Shown here one piece after another: positions 52,536 through 60,834 of a stretch of 64,000 nt of DNA. The notes beneath the pieces are model-generated. The model was not told the DNA's origin, made no database searches, and was given only the letters and a program-made list of their open reading frames with translations. The translations under genes and the position numbers were made by a program. The stretch is from Pseudomonadota bacterium (GTDB lineage: Bacteria > Pseudomonadota > Gammaproteobacteria > Ga0077536). The stretch's first letter is position 1. Every line of letters begins with the position of its first letter. Where the stretch lies: the NCBI GenBank assembly GCA_016719885.1, contig JADJYF010000022.1, positions 3,588 through 67,587 of the forward strand. The letters are read 5' to 3'.

Positions 52536-53720
52536 ATGGGCCAGTCACTCACCGATGCCGCCAACGTCATCCTGATCGAGACCGTCAGTCGCGCCGGCGG
52601 CGCGCCGGGCGTGGTGGCGATGGCCACCGATCGCAAGGGCAACATCTACGAGGGGGCGGCCGGCGTGCGCGAGCTCGGCAAGCCGCAGGCCATGACCACC
52701 GATACCGTGATGTTCCTTGCCTCCTGCACCAAGGCGCTGACCGGCGTGGCGGTCATGCAGCTGGTCGAAGAGGGCAAGCTCAAGCTCGACGACCCGGCCG
52801 GCAAGTACGTGCCGGAGATCGACGCCATCCAGGTGCTGGACGGTTTCGATGCCAATGGTGAAGCGCGCCTGCGCAAAGCGCGCACGCCGATCACCATCGA
52901 TCACCTGATGCTGCACACCGCTGGCTTCTGTTACGACTTCTTCAGCGCCGACCTGTTGCGCTATCGCACCGCGCGCAATATCCCCTCGGTGTTGGGCTGT
53001 ACCTTCGCGTCCATCCAGGACGTGCTGCTGCACGATCCCGGCGAACGCTGGACCTATGGCAACAACATCGACTGGCTGGGACGCATCGTCGAAGTGTTGC
53101 GCGGCAAGCGCCTCGGTGAAGTGTTGCGCGAACGGGTATTCGCGCCGCTGGGCATGCAGGACATCGCTTTCAACATGACGCCGTCCATGCGTGCGCGCCT
53201 CGCCAGCCTGCATCAACGGGTGGCCGACGGTCAGCTCACCGCCCATCCCGAGATCGTGCTGCCGCAGCCGCCCGACATGGACATGGGCGGCGCCGGCCTC
53301 TACGCCACCATCGGCGAATACATGAAATTCATCCGCATGGTGTTGAACGATGGCGCCGGCGCCGAGGGCCGCGTGCTGAAGGCCGAGACCGTCGCGAAGA
53401 TGGCGAGCAATGGTCTCGGCTCACTGACGAGCGGCGCGTGGACCAGCTCCAATCCCTTCTATGCCAACAGCGGCGATTTCTTCCCGGGGCTGCGCAAGAG
53501 CTGGTCCTATACCTTCCAGGTGCTGGAAGAAGACGCGCCCACCGGCCGACCGGCCGGCGCGCTATCGTGGGCGGGGCTGGCCAACACCTACTACTGGATA
53601 GACCGCAAGAACGGCGTGGGCGGCATGTGGGGCACCCAGATCCTGCCGTTCCAGGACATCGGGTCCTACCCCGGCTTCGTGGAATTCGAGACCGCGGTAT
53701 ATCGCTCGCTGAAATCGTAG
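52536..53720 (+). CDS. Beta-lactamase-fold esterase (family VIII type)
   Basis: 394 residues from ATG 52536 (GGGAGA upstream). SxxK in FLASCTKALTGVAVMQLVEE near residue 65 and YxN in WTYGNNIDWLGRIVEV near 178. No signal peptide. It is distinct from the other such hydrolase at 22759. Last gene of the monooxygenase operon, where hydrolysis of the ester product would be needed. Its TAG stop merges with a degenerate type A-like repeat. Confidence 0.8.
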   Translation: MGQSLTDAANVILIETVSRAGGAPGVVAMATDRKGNIYEGAAGVRELGKPQAMTTDTVMFLASCTKALTGVAVMQLVEEGKLKLDDPAGKYVPEIDAIQVLDGFDANGEARLRKARTPITIDHLMLHTAGFCYDFFSADLLRYRTARNIPSVLGCTFASIQDVLLHDPGERWTYGNNIDWLGRIVEVLRGKRLGEVLRERVFAPLGMQDIAFNMTPSMRARLASLHQRVADGQLTAHPEIVLPQPPDMDMGGAGLYATIGEYMKFIRMVLNDGAGAEGRVLKAETVAKMASNGLGSLTSGAWTSSNPFYANSGDFFPGLRKSWSYTFQVLEEDAPTGRPAGALSWAGLANTYYWIDRKNGVGGMWGTQILPFQDIGSYPGFVEFETAVYRSLKS

Positions 53721-53729
53721 GTACGAATT

Positions 53730-53769
53730 CGCTCGCGTGTCGCGGCATGTGCGCCGCGACACGCGAGCG
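53730..53769. terminator. Perfect 16-bp hairpin between convergent genes
   Basis: CGCTCGCGTGTCGCGG and its exact complement enclose an 8-base loop (53746-53753). It lies 10 bases after one stop and 33 bases before the opposing stop. No long T run follows, only TTTAAAT, so it may work as a two-way transcript barrier or 3'-end stabiliser. The left flank GTACGAATTCGCTCGC recalls the type A repeat. Confidence 0.6.
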
Positions 53770-53802
53770 ATTTAAATCGCACCACCAGCAGACGCCGGAG
53801 GG

Positions 53803-54315
53803 CTATTTCCCTTTCATCATCGTCATCGCCTTGTGCGCGGTCTGGCAGCGCTCGCCATCGGCGCCTTCCTCCTTGCACTGGCCGGCGTACTTGCCGAGCT
53901 TGTCGCGCATGCCCATGCAGCGCTTGGCTTCCTCGCCTTCGGCCTTGCAGTGCATCGCGTAGGCGATATCGAGATCGTCCTTGCCGGCGGCCTTGGCCGC
54001 GGCGGCCGCGGGCGCGGCCTTGGCGGCGGGGGCGGGACTGGCGATGCCGGGTTGCTCGGCAAGTTTGTGCGCCTTTACCACCTCGCGCGCCTGCATGCAG
54101 TGCTTGCCATCATCTCCTTCGGCTTTGCAGTGCATGGAATATTTCACGAGCTCGCGGCGCGCATCCAGGCACTTGGCGCCCTCGGCGCCTTCGGCCTTGC
54201 AGCCGACAGCGTATTTCATGGACTCCATGCCGTCTTCGGCGCGCGCCGTGCCAGCCACGAGCAGCAGGGCGCTGATGCCCGCGGATACCAGTATCGAGCA
54301 CTTCTTGAAGCTCAT
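53803..54315 (-). CDS. Exported protein with two twin-CX9C modules
   Basis: 170 residues. Signal peptide (CSILVSAGISALLLVAGTARA), then cysteines at 39, 49, 63, 73 and again at 123, 133, 147, 157. That is CX9C-X13-CX9C twice, each unit built on CKAEGxEGxxCxxAR. The modules are joined by an Ala/Pro-rich linker (PGIASPAPAAKAAPA). Spacing and charged helices match the helical-hairpin, two-disulfide (CHCH) pattern. No enzyme motif. Function unknown; a periplasmic disulfide-stabilised scaffold or metal/redox protein is possible. Confidence 0.75.
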   Translation of the reverse strand: MSFKKCSILVSAGISALLLVAGTARAEDGMESMKYAVGCKAEGAEGAKCLDARRELVKYSMHCKAEGDDGKHCMQAREVVKAHKLAEQPGIASPAPAAKAAPAAAAAKAAGKDDLDIAYAMHCKAEGEEAKRCMGMRDKLGKYAGQCKEEGADGERCQTAHKAMTMMKGK

Positions 54316-54427
54316 CGGTCTCGTCTCCCCTTGCGTCTTTTGAATGGCGCCGCCGCGCGTCGCGCCGCGACCCTTGTCCATCCATAGTGGTCGGCGCGGC
54401 GGCAATAGTCCAGGCGCCACGCCGGCG

Positions 54428-55486
54428 TCAGTCGTCGGCGGGATTGGGACGGAACGGCGCCGCCAGCGGCTCGCCGATGAATATGCCCTGGCCGGGCATG
54501 GCGACACTCTTCCAGTAGGCCTCGATGAGGGTTTCACCGCGCAGGTAACCGTCTACCAGGATCACGGGATCGGGAAATTTCTGCGGAAAGTTGCACGGCT
54601 CCTGTACCGTGCCATAGCTGCCGGTGGCGCCGGCTTCCAACCAGCGCAGCGCCGACATCTGGCTGCTGTCGGTCAGCATGCCGCCGAATGACGTCAGGTG
54701 ATCGGCCACCGCGCCCGGTTTGAAGCCGAGCGTCTCGAGACCGGCGACCTTGGCGCGGCCGGTGAAATAGAACAGCACGTCGCGCGCGCCGTACAGCACG
54801 TCCTGGCGCAGGATGCTGACCGCGACCCGCTTGCCCAGCACATGCTTGACCGCCGGGTAGTCCATTGCGCGCACGTTGCGCGCCTTGTCGCTGGTCGACA
54901 TCAGGTAGGCGCGTCCCGTGGGCAGGCTGCCATCGGCGCGCACGCCTCTGTCGATCAACGCCACCGCGTCCTCGAAATCGCGCGCGGCAATGCTCATGGT
55001 CGGGCGCATGCCGAACTCGGTGTAAGGCTCGCGACTCGTGGCATTGAACATCGGACTCAACTCGGTCGGCTTGCAGCCGCTCGCGCAGTAGGCGCGATTG
55101 AAGCCGAAGGCGAAGGCTGCGGTGATCGACATGCACTCGACGCGGTAGGGCGCGGCCCAGGTCAGGGCGTAGGCCTGCACGCTGGAGGCGGTCTGTCGTT
55201 CGACTTGCGCCTTCAGAGTCTTGAATTCGCCCTCCGACATGGTGGTCGAGCCCGGCTCGAAACGGATCTTGATGATGTTGGAGAGCGGCAGGTGACGGCG
55301 CACCACGTAGTACTCACCGATCGCGTAGCTGACCGGGTCGTTCATGTTGATGATGACGGCGAGCTGCGAGACGTCGATGGCGACGGCCGGCCGCGCCGCG
55401 GCCAAGGCGAGCAGCAGTAGCAGTGCGCGCCACGGCCAGGCGCGGGGTGGTCGTTGAGGCCGTTGCGTACGCGTGGATGACTTCAT
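54428..55486 (-). CDS. TIGR03790-family exported protein
   Basis: 352 residues. Signal peptide with Arg-rich n-region and LLLLLALAAARPAVA. The family opening is VAVIINxxD-like, here LAVIINMNDPVSYAIGEYYV then RRHLPLSNIIKI. A later GARDVLFYFTGRAKVAGLET and GSYGTVQEPCNFPQKFPDP are also typical. Function of the family is unknown. The gap 55487-55736 to the divergent ligase holds no clear motif that I can name. Confidence 0.75.
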   Translation of the reverse strand: MKSSTRTQRPQRPPRAWPWRALLLLLALAAARPAVAIDVSQLAVIINMNDPVSYAIGEYYVVRRHLPLSNIIKIRFEPGSTTMSEGEFKTLKAQVERQTASSVQAYALTWAAPYRVECMSITAAFAFGFNRAYCASGCKPTELSPMFNATSREPYTEFGMRPTMSIAARDFEDAVALIDRGVRADGSLPTGRAYLMSTSDKARNVRAMDYPAVKHVLGKRVAVSILRQDVLYGARDVLFYFTGRAKVAGLETLGFKPGAVADHLTSFGGMLTDSSQMSALRWLEAGATGSYGTVQEPCNFPQKFPDPVILVDGYLRGETLIEAYWKSVAMPGQGIFIGEPLAAPFRPNPADD

Positions 55487-55736
55487 GAGACGGGTCAGGG
55501 CGGTGTGGAGCGGCGGCCCGCGACGGTGTGCGTCATGTTGGCGCCGCCGGCCCGTCGCGTCGACGCGCAGGATAAACCATGGCCGCGCCCCACCATAGCG
55601 TGTAGCGCGGCGGGGCGGCGGTAGGCCATGATCGCGCCTGACCCTCGCTGCCTGTCAGCGCGCCGGTCAGCGCGACGACGAGTCGCCGAGAGCCGACTTC
55701 CCACCAGCGATTGCACGACGCACCGAGGCCTGCCGC

Positions 55737-57290
55737 GTGACCCGATTGACCGACTACACCCGCTACGCGGACGCCCACCGCCATTATTCCAAGCAGGCGC
55801 TGTGGGAACTGTTCGACGGCGACAAGGACGCGCTCAACATCGCCCACGAGTGCGTCGATCGTCATGCCGGTCAAGGTATCGAGGGCGACGTGGCCGTTCG
55901 CGTGGCCCATGCCGACGGTCGTGACGAGGTCATCACTTTCACTGAACTCGCGGCCTTGAGCGGGCGCGTGGCGAGCTACTTCGTGGCGCGCGGCGTCAAG
56001 CCCGGCGAGCGCGTGGCGATGATGCTGGAACCGTCGCTGGCGTTCTACGCGGCCTTGTTCGGCGCCATGAAGATGGGCGCGGTGGCGGTGCCGCTGTTCA
56101 CGCTGTTCGGGCCGGAAGGACTGCGCCTGCGCATGGCCGACTGCAATCCCGCGCTGCTGCTGCTGGCGCCGGACAAGCAGGATCTCGCGGCCGAGGCCGG
56201 CGCCGAGGTGGTGATGGCCGACGACGCGTGGCTGGCCCATGTCGCGCGCCTGCCGGTGCGCGCCCCGATCGCGAGTCGCGCCGATGACATGGCGCTCTAC
56301 CAGTACACCTCCGGCACCACGCGCGAACTGCCCGAAGCGGTCAAGCACCGTCACCGCGCCATCGTCACGGTGGCCATCGCCGCGCTCTACGCGACCGGCG
56401 TGCGGCCCGGCGATCGCTACATGTGTCCGTCGTCGCCGGCCTGGGGCCATGGCCTGTGGCATGGCACGCTCGCGCCACTCGGCCTCGGCGTCAGCATCGC
56501 GGCCTATGCCGGCAAGTTCGACGCCGAACGGCTGCTCGAGGCCATCGCCGATTACCGCATCACCAACCTGTCGGCGGCCGCCACCCACTATCGCCTGATG
56601 AAGAACAGCGGCGCCGCCGCGCGTCATCGCTACGCGTTGAAGAAACTGACCTTCACCGGCGAGCCGATAGACAGCGCCACCGCCGCGTGGGCCGAACAGA
56701 CCTTCGGCTCGCCGGTGTGCAGCATCTATGGCACCACGGAAGTCGGCGTGATCATCGCCAACTATCCCGGCGCCGACGACTTGCCGGTCAAGCCGGGCGC
56801 GCTCGGCAAGGCGGTGCCGGGCGTGGAAGTGGCCGTTCTCGATCGCGCCGGCCAGCCCTGCGCGCCGGGCGCGATCGGCGAGATCATGCTGCGCCGGGGC
56901 GACGGCTGGTTTCCGACCAAGGATCTCGGTCATATCGACGAAGACGGTTACTTCTATCACAACGGCCGCGCCGACGACGTCATCATCTCGGCCGGCTGGA
57001 CCATGAGCGCGGTCGAGATCGAAGACACCCTGCTCAAGCATCCGGACGTCGCCGAGTGCGCCGCCATCGGCGTGCCCGATGCCACCCGTGGCCAGGTGGT
57101 GAAGGCCTACGTGGTGTCGCCGCGCGCGGCGTCGGACGCCTTCATCACCGAGATTCAACAGTTCGCGCAACAGCGCCTGAGTCGTCACGAGTATCCGCGC
57201 CAGGTGGAGTTCGTCAGCGAACTGCCCAAGACCCCGGCCGGCAAGGTCAATCGCAACGTGCTGCGCGCACGTGTGCAGGAAAAATCCTGA
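55737..57290 (+). CDS. AMP-forming acyl-CoA synthetase (benzoate/medium-chain ligase-like)
   Basis: 517 residues from a GTG start. ANL features: GVKPGERVAMMLEPSLAFYA, the P-loop YTSGTTRELPEAVKHRHRA, SIYGTTEVGVIIANYPG, WFPTKDLGHIDEDGYFYHNG, ADDVIISAGWTMSAVEIED and C-terminal Lys in PKTPAGKVNRNVLRA. The P-loop carries TTRELPEAVKH where TTGxPK is usual. Lies 14 bases before the dehydratase gene, so together they start the breakdown of a carboxylic acid. Confidence 0.8.
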   Translation: MTRLTDYTRYADAHRHYSKQALWELFDGDKDALNIAHECVDRHAGQGIEGDVAVRVAHADGRDEVITFTELAALSGRVASYFVARGVKPGERVAMMLEPSLAFYAALFGAMKMGAVAVPLFTLFGPEGLRLRMADCNPALLLLAPDKQDLAAEAGAEVVMADDAWLAHVARLPVRAPIASRADDMALYQYTSGTTRELPEAVKHRHRAIVTVAIAALYATGVRPGDRYMCPSSPAWGHGLWHGTLAPLGLGVSIAAYAGKFDAERLLEAIADYRITNLSAAATHYRLMKNSGAAARHRYALKKLTFTGEPIDSATAAWAEQTFGSPVCSIYGTTEVGVIIANYPGADDLPVKPGALGKAVPGVEVAVLDRAGQPCAPGAIGEIMLRRGDGWFPTKDLGHIDEDGYFYHNGRADDVIISAGWTMSAVEIEDTLLKHPDVAECAAIGVPDATRGQVVKAYVVSPRAASDAFITEIQQFAQQRLSRHEYPRQVEFVSELPKTPAGKVNRNVLRARVQEKS

Positions 57291-57304
57291 GGAGCGTATT
57301 TCCC

Positions 57305-58450
57305 ATGAGTACAAAGCAGGCGCGCGAGGAATTTCCGCGCATCACCGACCAGGGCCTCGACGATCTCAAGCGCCGCATCAACGTACGCATCGCGCAGGAG
57401 CCGGAGCCGTGGTGCTTCGAGGCGACGCGCGACAACATCCGTCACTACGCGCACGGCATCGGCGATGACAACCCGCTGTGGTGTGACCCGGAGTACGCCC
57501 GCACCACTGCCCACGGCGGCATCATCGCCTGTCCGTCGTTCCTGTTCGCCTGTTCGCGCATCGCCTCCGGCTATGTCGGCGGCCTGCCGGGCATCCACGC
57601 GATGTGGGCCGGCGCCAACTGGACCTGGCACAAGCCGACGCGGCGCAACGACGCGGTCTCGACCGAATCGTATTTGAAAGATCTCGTGATCCACGAAACC
57701 CGTTTCGCCGGCCGTGCCGTGCAGCAGATTTACCATGTCGATTTCTTCAACCAGGACGGCGACAGGCTGGCCGAGGTCGACAGCTGGTGCTTCCGCACCG
57801 AGCGCGACACCGCGCGCGAGCAGGGCACCAAGTACACCGAGGTCAAGGCGCGCCCCGACAAGCGCTGGAGCGATGAGGAACTGGCCGAGGTCTATCGCAC
57901 CTACGCGCGCGAGGAAGTGCGCGGTGCGACGAAGCGTTACTGGCAGGATGTCGAAGTCGGCGAGCGTCTGCCGACCCTCGCCAAGGGACCGATGACGGTG
58001 ACCGGCTTCATCGCCTACGCGCAGGGCTGGGGCGGCCTCTACATCCGCGCCAACAAGCTGGCGTGGCGCATGATCCACGCCCACCCCGGGCTCGGTATCG
58101 CCAATCGCTTCAACATCCCCGATTGCCCCGAGCGCGTGCACTGGGAACCGGAGTTCGCGCTCAAGGTCGGCGCGCCGGGCGCCTACGACTACGGCCCCGA
58201 GCGCTGCTCGTGGCTGACCCATCACCTCACCAACTGGATGGGAGACGACGGCTTCCTGGTGGCATCAATGAGCAAGATCCGCCGTCACAATCCCGAAGGC
58301 GACGTCTTGATGTTCAACGGCGAGGTGACGCGCAAGTTCGTCGACGATGCCGGCCGCCACTGCGTCGAAATCGCCCAGCGCGCCGCCAACCAGGACGACG
58401 AGGATTCGATCCTGGGCACGGGGGTGGTGGCCCTGCCTGTGCGACCGTGA
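57305..58450 (+). CDS. Double hot-dog FAS1-like dehydratase / MaoC-type protein
   Basis: 381 residues. The N-terminal half has FEATRDNIRHYAHGIGDDNP followed by TTAHGGIIACPSFLFA, the FAS1-like hydratase pattern. The C-terminal half has a second hot dog (YWQDVEVGERLPTLAKGPMT, then FIAYAQGWGG). It hydrates or dehydrates enoyl-CoA-type substrates. Translationally close to the CoA ligase. Confidence 0.75.
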   Translation: MSTKQAREEFPRITDQGLDDLKRRINVRIAQEPEPWCFEATRDNIRHYAHGIGDDNPLWCDPEYARTTAHGGIIACPSFLFACSRIASGYVGGLPGIHAMWAGANWTWHKPTRRNDAVSTESYLKDLVIHETRFAGRAVQQIYHVDFFNQDGDRLAEVDSWCFRTERDTAREQGTKYTEVKARPDKRWSDEELAEVYRTYAREEVRGATKRYWQDVEVGERLPTLAKGPMTVTGFIAYAQGWGGLYIRANKLAWRMIHAHPGLGIANRFNIPDCPERVHWEPEFALKVGAPGAYDYGPERCSWLTHHLTNWMGDDGFLVASMSKIRRHNPEGDVLMFNGEVTRKFVDDAGRHCVEIAQRAANQDDEDSILGTGVVALPVRP

Positions 58451-58468
58451 CCGTGCCAGCGCTCCTTT

Positions 58469-58562
58469 GTGGGTCAGACTTCAGTCTGACATCGATCTGA
58501 TTGCGAAAGCGTCCGGGAGCGCCATTCATCGACGGGGAATGTCAGGCTGAAGCCTGACCCAC
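58469..58562. repeat. Inverted pair of type B repeats
   Basis: GTGGGTCAGACTTCAGTCTGAC at 58469-58490 and GTCAGGCTGAAGCCTGACCC at 58541-58560 (with AC to 58562) face outward-inward as at 22650. The two copies carry different arm sequences (CAGACT and CAGGCT), each internally matched. Confidence 0.85.
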
Positions 58563-58709
58563 AGAGGTGCCACGATTGCGACCTGGATCGCAGTCGTGGC
58601 GAACGTTCCAACCCAAGCCGCGCACCCCGTCGCAAAATCGCCCGCCCGGCCCCAAAGTATTGGCGGGCGACGGCCGCTACACCCTGTGTTCCGTTCACAG
58701 GATGCCGCC

Positions 58710-59495
58710 ATGGCCACGCCCGCCGCCAAGATTCCCTTGCAGACCCAGGCCACCGAGCCGACTTACGTGTTCGGCGCCGACATGAGCGGCGATTTCTCGC
58801 AAGGATCGGCGGCGGTGGCGGCACGCCTGTTCGGCGCCGACACCGATGTCGGCGTCGGTGCCAGCGGCAATGCCTACGCCATCCCTTATCGCAATAGCGA
58901 CGGCGAGATGCTGAGTTTCGGCGCGCTCGGTCCGCACATCGCGAGCTTCCTTTCCTATGCCCGCGCCCATCCCGAAGAGAGCTTCATGGTGGCGCGTTTC
59001 GGCTGCGAGCCGGGCGCCAGCGACGATGCGACCATGGTGCGCCACTTCAGCCACTTGCCGCCCAATTGCCAGTTGCCGGGCGTGTGGATGCGCCACATCG
59101 ATCCGAAGATGGGCGTGCGCCTGATGGTGTTCGATCCCTTCGCGCGTTTCAAAGATCCCTATTGGCAGGACAAGCTCAAACGTTACCTGTCCTTGAATGC
59201 CGCCACTTGCAACGGTGCGCGGGTGGAACTGGTGAGCGTGGGCGCGGCGCGCGCCATCGTCGCCAATGACATGGCGGCCAAGAGTCTCGGACTCAAGCAC
59301 CGCGTGTTCGGCGCCAACGAGGGCTTGTTCGGCGCGGACGCGGCGTCCGCCGCCGAAATGAAGGCGATGTGGTACTCGACGCACTTCCTGTCGCTGTGCG
59401 ATTTTCGCCAGACCGTGCAGCCGCAACAGTTCCGCGTCACCGCCGAAGCGATACGCGCGGGGCTGACGGTCGACCAGTTGGAAGTGGAAGCCTGA
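58710..59495 (+). CDS. Diverged member of the phage-associated RIGCGLAG-type family
   Basis: 261 residues. The first 130 residues align by eye with small phage/chromosomal proteins of unknown function: YVFGADMSGDFSQGSAAVAA (usual VFGSNxxGxHGAGAA), VGVGASGNAYAIPYRNSDG (usual GxxGxSYAIPT) and FMVARFGCEPGASDDATMVR (usual FxVTRIGCGLAG). The key Gly-rich loop is altered to GCEPGAS, so an ancestral ligand site may be changed. The remaining 130 residues are not recognised. Family comparison is from memory. Confidence 0.5.
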   Translation: MATPAAKIPLQTQATEPTYVFGADMSGDFSQGSAAVAARLFGADTDVGVGASGNAYAIPYRNSDGEMLSFGALGPHIASFLSYARAHPEESFMVARFGCEPGASDDATMVRHFSHLPPNCQLPGVWMRHIDPKMGVRLMVFDPFARFKDPYWQDKLKRYLSLNAATCNGARVELVSVGAARAIVANDMAAKSLGLKHRVFGANEGLFGADAASAAEMKAMWYSTHFLSLCDFRQTVQPQQFRVTAEAIRAGLTVDQLEVEA

Positions 59496-59519
59496 CAGCG
59501 CGAGGTAATTCCAGGCCTC

Positions 59520-59614
59520 CGTAGGTGCGAATTCATTCGCACATTCCAATGTCAGACTGAAGTCTGACCCACAAAAAACTGCACTTCCGACCGTGGGTCA
59601 GACTTCAGTCTGAC
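59520..59614. repeat. Type A repeat plus inverted pair of type B repeats
   Basis: Type A at 59520-59543, type B at 59551-59572 and 59593-59614. The last B copy abuts the outer end of the cassette-like element at 59621. Confidence 0.85.
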
Positions 59615-59620
59615 GCTCTA

Positions 59621-59683
59621 CGCGCCGTTGAGCGGCGCCGGAGCGCGTAGCGCAGAGTCGTCCGCTCCAACGGCTGGTTAGGT
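59621..59683 (-). repeat. attC-like recombination site
   Basis: On the minus strand: ACCTAAC (matches the RYYYAAC box) at 59683-59677, then CAGCCGTTGGAGCGGACGAC, a variable centre, and CCGCTCAACGGC followed by GCG at 59621. The inner arms GCCGTTGGAGCGG and CCGCTCAACGGC pair except for one extra G, the unpaired base expected in attC sites. The gene stop TAA is inside the first box. The outer core box reads G-TAGAGC, not GTTRRRY, as if the far half came from an insertion target. Confidence 0.75.
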
Positions 59684-60733
59684 CTCACGCCCCGTGCTCG
59701 CACTTCGAAGTGGAGCGCGAGTACGCAACCACATTCTTTCCACTTGTTCGGTCATGTTCTTCGGAATTAGCTCGATGGAGGGGTTCGCGTTCGCATAGAC
59801 ACGAAATAGCTCGTCGGCAAACGCCTGGCCAATTTCTTGGACTTCTGAGAAGTCGAGAATCACCGATCGAAACCGATCGAATCTAGCAATGAGCCGCTTT
59901 GCTTGGGATCTTGAGACTAGCTGCTCTTCTCCATATTTGGCCAATCTCATCGGAACGATTGTCTTGGAGAAGTCGTATTCGTCGGGGGCATGAGTGAACT
60001 GATCGTAGATTTCAGATACCGTCCGAGTGCTTCCCAACGAAATGTACATAAACACGGCGGTGCCGTTCTCAAAGAGATTCTTCTTTTCCTCTAACCAATC
60101 GTGCGTGCGAGCGCTATCGTGATTGAACTGAAGTCCGTTGGCTTCGATTTCAAATCCATCGAACATTTTCGACGTGAAGAAAACTCTCTCGCCACTATGC
60201 TTGGTTGGATCCGTCGTAAGCTTTCCTTTAGCCAGTTCAAACAATGCCTGTCTCATATCGGGCAATCCGAGGGCTTCGGTGATCTTCGCGAAAATCCCGA
60301 CCCCGTCGTCAGAGATGATTATCGTTAGGGCCTCTTCGTCCTGCGAGACCCAAGCGAAGACTGATTTCCCACCAGAGTGGTCTATCGCATTGTTCACCAT
60401 TTCTGTGAAGCCGTGACTTGCGATGCTTGCGAGATTCACTGGGAGGCTGAGGTATGGGCGGAAGTCGTTTTGCCACGCGATGTGCTCTTCCAAACCAGTG
60501 AGGGCATAGAGCCGTGATACTCGCCTTTTGTACCCTGGCGAAAAGACGGGATGGGTAGAAGGGCCGCTTCTGGCGATCCACCCCTCCGTTTCAAGCCGCT
60601 GAATGTACTTGTTCGCCGCTACCCGGGAGATTCCGAATCGCTCGGCGTAGTGGCGTGTTAGGTCTCGCGGATGCGCAGCGACGTCACGAGTGACCGTTTG
60701 GACTATATCGGTAAATTTGGAAGGCTTGGCCAT
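59678..60733 (-). CDS. Winged-helix / GHKL ATPase / STAS-like regulator, cassette-borne
   Basis: 351 residues. Winged helix at 20-60 (ISRVAANKYIQRLETEGWIA), GHKL ATPase at about 100-230 with N box TEMVNNAIDHSGG and G1 box DDGVGIF, and a C-terminal STAS-like (DUF4325) domain at 275-335 (VILDFSEVQEIGQAFADEL). It combines a DNA reader, an anti-sigma-type kinase fold and its usual partner domain in one chain. Lower GC and freer codon use than the neighbours point to transfer. Likely a regulator; targets unknown. Confidence 0.75.
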   Translation of the reverse strand: MAKPSKFTDIVQTVTRDVAAHPRDLTRHYAERFGISRVAANKYIQRLETEGWIARSGPSTHPVFSPGYKRRVSRLYALTGLEEHIAWQNDFRPYLSLPVNLASIASHGFTEMVNNAIDHSGGKSVFAWVSQDEEALTIIISDDGVGIFAKITEALGLPDMRQALFELAKGKLTTDPTKHSGERVFFTSKMFDGFEIEANGLQFNHDSARTHDWLEEKKNLFENGTAVFMYISLGSTRTVSEIYDQFTHAPDEYDFSKTIVPMRLAKYGEEQLVSRSQAKRLIARFDRFRSVILDFSEVQEIGQAFADELFRVYANANPSIELIPKNMTEQVERMWLRTRAPLRSASTGRET

Positions 60734-60755
60734 GAGGCGATTGATAACTCACCTC

Positions 60756-60790
60756 GGTGGCTTTGTAAAGTTAAGTAGGCGGCTTTGTAA
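60756..60790. promoter_or_regulatory. Direct repeats GGYGGCTTTGTAA in the cassette leader
   Basis: Copies at 60756-60768 (GGTGG) and 60778-60790 (GGCGG) start 22 bases apart, about two helix turns, with a partial third (GCTTTGTCGG) at 60791. They lie 23-57 bases upstream of the cassette gene start, a place suited to an operator for its own winged-helix domain. Confidence 0.45.
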
Positions 60791-60834
60791 GCTTTGTCGG
60801 AGGTGTCCCGGCTCTGTGTGTTCCCCCGTGAGAC

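Noticed and set aside
55487..55736. Possible small gene or RNA in the gap before the acyl-CoA ligase
   Set aside because: Short frames here have no ribosome binding site or conserved look; no RNA fold was recognised by eye.
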